The notes under the pieces were generated by a model that saw only the letters and a list, made by a program, of their open reading frames with translations, was not told where the DNA came from and searched no databases. 64,000 nt of DNA from Xanthobacter sp. NM-59 (GTDB lineage: Bacteria > Pseudomonadota > Alphaproteobacteria > Rhizobiales > Xanthobacteraceae), in NCBI RefSeq assembly GCF_021401125.1, contig NZ_JACBFQ010000001.1, forward strand, positions 496,001 to 560,000, written 5' to 3'. The position numbers and the translations under genes were made by a program. Positions 58,369 to 64,000 of the stretch are shown here, piece by piece; the first letter of the stretch is position 1, and every line of letters starts with the position of its first letter.

Positions 58369-59406
58369 TCAGCCGGCATCGACCTTTTGGCGGGCCTCCT
58401 GCCCGAACGAGGACAGGCCCTGAGAGCCTTCCGGGAGCGCGATCTTGCCTTCCGCGAGCCGCTTCTTGAGATAAGTGAAGGTCTGTGCGGTCTGCGCGAA
58501 CAGGTGCTCACCCGCCACCAGGCCCGGCCGCGCCGGGTTTTCCGCGCTCACGAAACGGGGCAGGGGATCGATGCGGGTGTCGTAGTCGAGGGTGAAGAAG
58601 AGGGGAAAAGAATAGCGCTCCTCGCTCACCTTGCGCACGCGGTGCGATGTGGCGATGAAGGCACCGTTGGTGAGGATCTCCAGCATGTCGCCAATATTCA
58701 CCACATAGGCGCCGGGCACCGGCGGCGCGTCGATCCACACGCCCGCGCCATTCAGCACCTCCAGCCCCGGCGTGGTGGCGTGGAGCAGGGTGAACAGCTC
58801 ATAGTCCGTGTGGGCGCCGATGCCGACCACGTCCTTGGCCTCTGGATTAAAGGGGTAGTGGATCATGCGCAGCTGGCTCGGCGGGCGCTTCAGAGCCGCC
58901 TCGAACCGATCCGGCGCCTCTTCCATGGCCGTGCAAAAGCCGCGCAGGAGCAGGCGGCCAACCTCGAAGGTGGAGTTGTAATAGTCCTGCACCACCTCCC
59001 GGAACCCGGGCACGTCCGGCCACTGGTTGGGGCCCACCAGTGGATTGCCGGCCCGGTATTCCGCGTCGTCGGCCGGCAGGTCGATGGAGAGGTCGTAGGC
59101 CTCCTTCAGGTCTTTCGTGGCGCCGTAGAAGACTTCCTCTCCCTCTGGCACATAGCCGCGATGGTTGGTGGAGTTGCCGATATAGACCTTCATCTTCTCG
59201 GCCAGTGGCAGGCTGAAGAAAGTCTTGGCCATGGCCAGCACGGCGTCGAACTTCTGCTGGGGAATGCCGTGGCCGGTGAGGTAGACGAAGCCCACCGTGC
59301 GCGCGGCTTCACCCAGCTCGCGGGCGACCCGCGTGCGCTCTGCTGCATCGTCGGAGCGCAGCCCGCTCATATCGACAAGGGGGATCGATGTGAAATCGGT
59401 AGGCAT
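58369..59406 (-). CDS. Isopenicillin N synthase-family 2-oxoglutarate/Fe(II) oxygenase
   Basis: 345 residues from ATG 59406 (AGGAG 7 bases ahead; ATG 59412 is too close). Iron ligands His199, Asp201 (GIGAHTDYELFTLL) and His255 (ATSHRV); 2OG-binding Arg264-x-Ser266 (ERYSFPLFF). N-terminal jelly-roll entry IPLVDMSGL and GFVYLTGHGIPQ. Related to ethylene-forming-enzyme-like and gibberellin-oxidase-like proteins; substrate not assigned. A LysR gene on the same strand ends about 100 bp upstream. Confidence 0.88.
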   Translation of the reverse strand: MPTDFTSIPLVDMSGLRSDDAAERTRVARELGEAARTVGFVYLTGHGIPQQKFDAVLAMAKTFFSLPLAEKMKVYIGNSTNHRGYVPEGEEVFYGATKDLKEAYDLSIDLPADDAEYRAGNPLVGPNQWPDVPGFREVVQDYYNSTFEVGRLLLRGFCTAMEEAPDRFEAALKRPPSQLRMIHYPFNPEAKDVVGIGAHTDYELFTLLHATTPGLEVLNGAGVWIDAPPVPGAYVVNIGDMLEILTNGAFIATSHRVRKVSEERYSFPLFFTLDYDTRIDPLPRFVSAENPARPGLVAGEHLFAQTAQTFTYLKKRLAEGKIALPEGSQGLSSFGQEARQKVDAG

Positions 59407-59507
59407 GCTCATGCTCCTGCTCGGATGCCGCTTTCGACCCGAACAGGATGGCGCCATGCCGCAAGTGCGAGAAGGCGCTGTCGGTTGATGCGTCCCATAG
59501 ATCTCGT

Positions 59508-60461
59508 CTATGCGGAAGCGGTGTCTTCGGCGGCTCCCCGCAGGTGGTTGAAGAGGATGCGGGCGGGCGTGCTCAGTTCCTGGGACGGGCGGGCGACAAC
59601 ATAGACGTCGTAGCTCGGCAGCATCTCGTCCGGCAGCAACGGCCAGAGGCCCGCCATGGGTGCGGCCGCTGCCACGTCTGTCGGCAGAAAGCCAATGCCG
59701 ACACCGAGCTGGATCAGCCGCCGCACCTCTGCAAGGTTTTCGGCAAAGCCGGATTCCCGCGCCCCCAGGCCATAGCGGCGGCGGAAATAGCCGAGCTCAT
59801 CGGGCTCGTCATCGCCGGTGAGAATGAAGGGCTCATCCCGGAAGGCGGAGGGGTGGAGCGGGGCATCTCCGGCGCGGGGGTGGCCGGGCCCGCAATAGAG
59901 CTGCTGGGTCTCCCGCATCAGCGGCACATATTGCAGGTCCAGCGTCGGCGCGCTGTCGCAGGTGATGCCGATTTCCGCGTCTCCCGCCAGCAGCGCGCGC
60001 AGCACAGAGCGCCAGGGCGCCACGTCCAGCCGCAGTTCCACCCCCGGGAACTCGCCGTGAAACCGGCCCAGGGCCAGGTCGAGAACCGGTGAGACCACGT
60101 CGGAAATCATGCGGATGGGCACCACCCCATCCACGATGCCGTGGGCCTTGGCCACTTCCAGCGGCATCTGGCTCACCTGGCGGCGCAGGTTCAGGCAGAT
60201 GTCGAGCAAGGCATTGCCGGCGGTGGTCAGCTCCACCCCCTTGGCGGTGCGCAGGCAAAGCTCCGCGCCCACATGATTCTCAAGCCGCCGCAGCGCGGCG
60301 CTGATGCTGGGCTGCTGCCGGTTCAAGGCCCGCGCCGCCGCGCTGATGCCACCGCACTCCACAATTTCCACGAAGGTGCGGAACAGGTTCCAGTCCACGT
60401 TTCGGGTGAAAGTTTCCTCCCGGCGGGCGCTGGGTTTTGCTTTCTGTCCGTCGTTGGGCAT
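59508..60461 (-). CDS. LysR-family transcriptional regulator
   Basis: 317 residues. N-terminal HTH: VDWNLFRTFVEIVECGGISAAARALNRQQPSISAALRRLENHVGAELCLRTAKGVELTTAGNALL. The C-terminal inducer domain is complete to LRGAAED. AGGTGGAG before ATG 60461. Located between the oxygenase and the divergent unknown gene and likely controls both; the effector is unknown. Confidence 0.9.
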   Translation of the reverse strand: MPNDGQKAKPSARREETFTRNVDWNLFRTFVEIVECGGISAAARALNRQQPSISAALRRLENHVGAELCLRTAKGVELTTAGNALLDICLNLRRQVSQMPLEVAKAHGIVDGVVPIRMISDVVSPVLDLALGRFHGEFPGVELRLDVAPWRSVLRALLAGDAEIGITCDSAPTLDLQYVPLMRETQQLYCGPGHPRAGDAPLHPSAFRDEPFILTGDDEPDELGYFRRRYGLGARESGFAENLAEVRRLIQLGVGIGFLPTDVAAAAPMAGLWPLLPDEMLPSYDVYVVARPSQELSTPARILFNHLRGAAEDTASA

Positions 60462-60591
60462 CGCTCCACCTTTTTTCGCGCATTCGGCCCCACAGGATAG
60501 ATCAGCTCTATGGCCCATATCGACCGGAGGCGTCTACCGGGGCCCCGGGGCGCTTCCCATACTGGCCGCCCAGAAACAAGGGAGCGGGATC

Positions 60592-61404
60592 TTGCTCGAC
60601 ATCGACGATCTCAGGGGTTTGTGGCGGCGGTCCCTGCTCGCCTATCCGGACGGGCTCCGGGACACCACGACCCAAGTTCGCTGGCTGCAGGGCCTCAGCC
60701 TCTATGCGGACCTGCGCCAGAGCGACATTCGCCCCTCCTTCGCCGGTGTTCGTTGCCTGCGGGACCTGACGGCGACGCATATGGCCTGGCTCTCCCGCCA
60801 GGAGGGTTTCGCCGGGGTGCTGGCCCGCGCGGGGGATTGCTTTGAGTGGCGTCGCTTCCTCGATTACCAGCCTGCGGCGCTGGGGGCCGATGCGGGCCGG
60901 CTCTGGCTGGAAGACGGCATGATGAAGGAAGAGGGGCGCGACATCCCCTATATCGAGCACTGGCACCGGGAGCCGGTGGAGGCCGCGCCGGTGGTTGGCC
61001 TGCATCTGCGCGATGAGCTTAGCGGCGCGCCGGGGGTGCTGGTGGTGGTCGGAACCGCCTTCATGTATGCGCGCGGCCGCGCCGCCGCCCTGCCCACCGG
61101 CACACCGCTCTGGGAACTGGTGTCCGCGGCCGGCGATGCGACGGTGGCTCAAGACCTGCTGGATTGTGAGATCTCCTTCGGCGCAGTGCGCGGCGGGGGC
61201 TGGATCGTGGAACGCTCCAGCCTACCCTTCAAGGAGGGGCAGCACCTCGTCCTGGCCGGTGGCGGCCGCGCGGCGCGCCATCTGCGTGTCGAGGATCAGG
61301 ATGCGGACGGCGGCCCGTTGGCGCGCGACTGGCTCATCACGAGCCGCGAAGGCGACGTCGATCTGCTTTGGCCAATGCCGGAGCTGCGCTCCGCCACGAG
61401 CTGA
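60592..61404 (+). CDS. Unknown protein divergent from LysR gene
   Basis: 270 residues from TTG 60592, with AAGGGAG upstream. Cytoplasmic, Trp-rich and beta-leaning: LLDIDDLRGLWRRSLLAYPDGLRDTTTQVRWLQGLSLYADLRQSDIRPSFAGVRCL...DCFEWRRFLDYQP...RLWLEDGMMKEEGRDIPYIEHWHREP...GVLVVVGTAFMYARGR. The second half looks like a second beta unit, so the fold may be lipocalin-like. I do not recognise the family. Its pairing with the LysR and oxygenase genes suggests a shared role. Confidence 0.65.
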   Translation: MLDIDDLRGLWRRSLLAYPDGLRDTTTQVRWLQGLSLYADLRQSDIRPSFAGVRCLRDLTATHMAWLSRQEGFAGVLARAGDCFEWRRFLDYQPAALGADAGRLWLEDGMMKEEGRDIPYIEHWHREPVEAAPVVGLHLRDELSGAPGVLVVVGTAFMYARGRAAALPTGTPLWELVSAAGDATVAQDLLDCEISFGAVRGGGWIVERSSLPFKEGQHLVLAGGGRAARHLRVEDQDADGGPLARDWLITSREGDVDLLWPMPELRSATS

Positions 61405-61443
61405 GCGCTGCGGGCCGCTGCCGACCCTGACGCCAGAAACGAA

Positions 61444-61475
61444 AACGGCCGGGCAAAAGCCCGGCCGTTCGATTT
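61444..61475. terminator. Bidirectional Rho-independent terminator
   Basis: 11-bp stem AACGGCCGGGC / GCCCGGCCGTT with loop AAAA. T-tract on the minus side (TTTTCGTTTC). It lies after the unknown gene on the plus strand and beyond the duplicated groEL 3' end on the minus strand. Confidence 0.75.
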
Positions 61476-61484
61476 CTGCTCCGT

Positions 61485-63323
<1,839 letters not shown>

Positions 63324-63371
63324 TCAAAGGGGCAGGGCCCGCGCCTCGCGGGCCGCCGCGGGGCGGATGGA

Positions 63372-63686
63372 TCAGGCCGCCTGCTTGGCGCCGGCCGCGC
63401 CTTCGATCACGCCGAGGATGTCGCTCTCCTTCATGATGAGGAGATCCTGGCCGTCAATCTTCACTTCGGTGCCGGACCACTTGCCGAACAGCACCACGTC
63501 ACCGGCCTTGACGTCGAGGGCGACGAGCTCGCCCTTCTCATTGCGGGCGCCCGGGCCCACCGCGATCACTTCACCCTGCTGGGGCTTTTCCTTGGCGGTG
63601 TCGGGAATGATAATCCCGCCAGCAGACTTCTGCTCGGCGTCGATGCGCTTCACAACAACGCGGTCGTGCAGAGGACGGAAACCCAT
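63372..63686 (-). CDS. groES: Co-chaperonin GroES
   Basis: 104 residues, slightly longer than the 95-97 usual owing to the tail [60 protein letters not shown] holds the mobile loop. First gene of the operon, under CIRCE and a likely heat-shock promoter. Confidence 0.97.
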   Translation of the reverse strand: MGFRPLHDRVVVKRIDAEQKSAGGIIIPDTAKEKPQQGEVIAVGPGARNEKGELVALDVKAGDVVLFGKWSGTEVKIDGQDLLIMKESDILGVIEGAAGAKQAA

Positions 63687-63753
63687 GAGGGGAACCTCCG
63701 AATTGGTTGCTTATTTTGCAGACACCGGACGGTGCTCGTCCGGCTCACGGCCC

Positions 63754-63782
63754 ATCTAGGGGCCGCCAAAAGCTCCCGCAAG
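63754..63782 (-). promoter_or_regulatory. Candidate sigma-32 heat-shock promoter of groESL
   Basis: Minus strand: CTTGCGG (-35), 13-base spacer, CCCCTAGAT (-10), close to the CTTGAA-N13-CCCCATnT heat-shock consensus. The -10 lies about 68 bp before the groES start. Confidence 0.5.
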
Positions 63783-63799
63783 GGGGAGGCCCAACTTTT

Positions 63800-63826
63800 T
63801 TGGCACTCACTGATCTAGAGTGCCAG
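63800..63826. promoter_or_regulatory. CIRCE operator (HrcA site)
   Basis: TTGGCACTC-N9-GAGTGCCAG, a near-consensus CIRCE inverted repeat (TTAGCACTC-N9-GAGTGCTAA), upstream of groES. Binds HrcA and represses groESL when unstressed. Confidence 0.92.
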
Positions 63827-64000
63827 CATTCACGAAAATGCTGCAGTGCGAAGGGGTTGCGCGGGGCCACGGGAATACGCGGCCAGCAGCGCAGCGGGAA
63901 CCGGTGCGCGGCGCCCTTTGTCAGCAGTCGCCGACCCTCGCTGCTAGCGCATTGTTTCTACAACAGGAATGGAATTTTTGGACTTGGCGTCGCGGCAGTC

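Larger units (their letters stand above)
63687..64000. other. 314-bp region upstream of groES
   Basis: Contains the putative sigma-32 promoter and the CIRCE element listed below. Bases 63827-64000 hold no gene that I can support; a short TTGT-TTCT-ACAA inverted repeat is near 63954-63965. Confidence 0.5.

Overview
The window is high-GC chromosomal DNA from an alphaproteobacterium. The best guess is Hyphomicrobiales (Rhizobiales), near Xanthobacteraceae. Supporting signs are the fabD-fabG-acpP-fabF-mltG-yicC-gmk string, a TTAGA-N5-TCTAA iron-control (Irr-type) box in front of bfr, a CIRCE element in front of groESL, the thrC-M16 peptidase pair, and a protein related to the long PAS histidine kinases of this order. 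The genus is an inference, since no rRNA gene is present.

Layout. 0-6 kb: end of an unknown gene, an MscS channel, an acyl-CoA synthetase, class I fructose-1,6-bisphosphatase, a FolB-like aldolase and, divergently, a HisA/HisF-related TIM barrel of the type seen in C1-cofactor synthesis. 6-8 kb: arsR, an ArsP/YraQ-like permease and a small thioredoxin-fold protein. 8-15.7 kb: a fatty-acid and envelope run (fabD, fabG, acpP, fabF, mltG, yicC, gmk, a small membrane protein, a two-TM channel) ending at a near-perfect bidirectional terminator. 15.9-21 kb: guaB, an L,D-transpeptidase, nnrU, panB, and a TetR/DUF1348 operon with its operator. 21-24.6 kb: thrC, an M16 peptidase, a GNAT. 24.6-31.8 kb: asmA, bfr/bfd, a degenerate PAS histidine kinase and two phasins, which imply polyhydroxyalkanoate granules. 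31.9-37.4 kb: a CoxE-like VWA protein, a PP1-like phosphatase, cobD and cobU (cobalamin nucleotide loop), argE, a tautomerase. 37.4-42 kb: the heptose/LPS inner-core operon waaF-waaC-hldD-hldE. 42.2-51.3 kb: a fused 5-oxoprolinase, an outer-membrane protein, DUF192, a double cold-shock protein, a sirtuin, glyoxalase I, a polysaccharide deacetylase.

51.4-61.4 kb is the most accessory-looking stretch. A tRNA with a CAU anticodon is followed by a large predicted type I-secreted RTX protein (seven propeller-like repeats, two near-identical cadherin-like repeats, RTX nonapeptides) and a divergent LuxR regulator with AT-rich patches. Then come a DUF4105 membrane protein and a compact module: an orphan urea/guanidine-type ABC binding protein, an isopenicillin N synthase-family 2-oxoglutarate oxygenase, a LysR regulator and a divergent protein of unknown family. 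The window closes with groESL under a CIRCE operator. The 3' end of groEL lies in an exact 91-bp tandem duplication.

Most genes are ordinary housekeeping genes. The best candidates for something undescribed are the oxygenase/binding-protein module, the RTX/LuxR locus, the pseudo-histidine kinase and the HisA-like/FolB pair.
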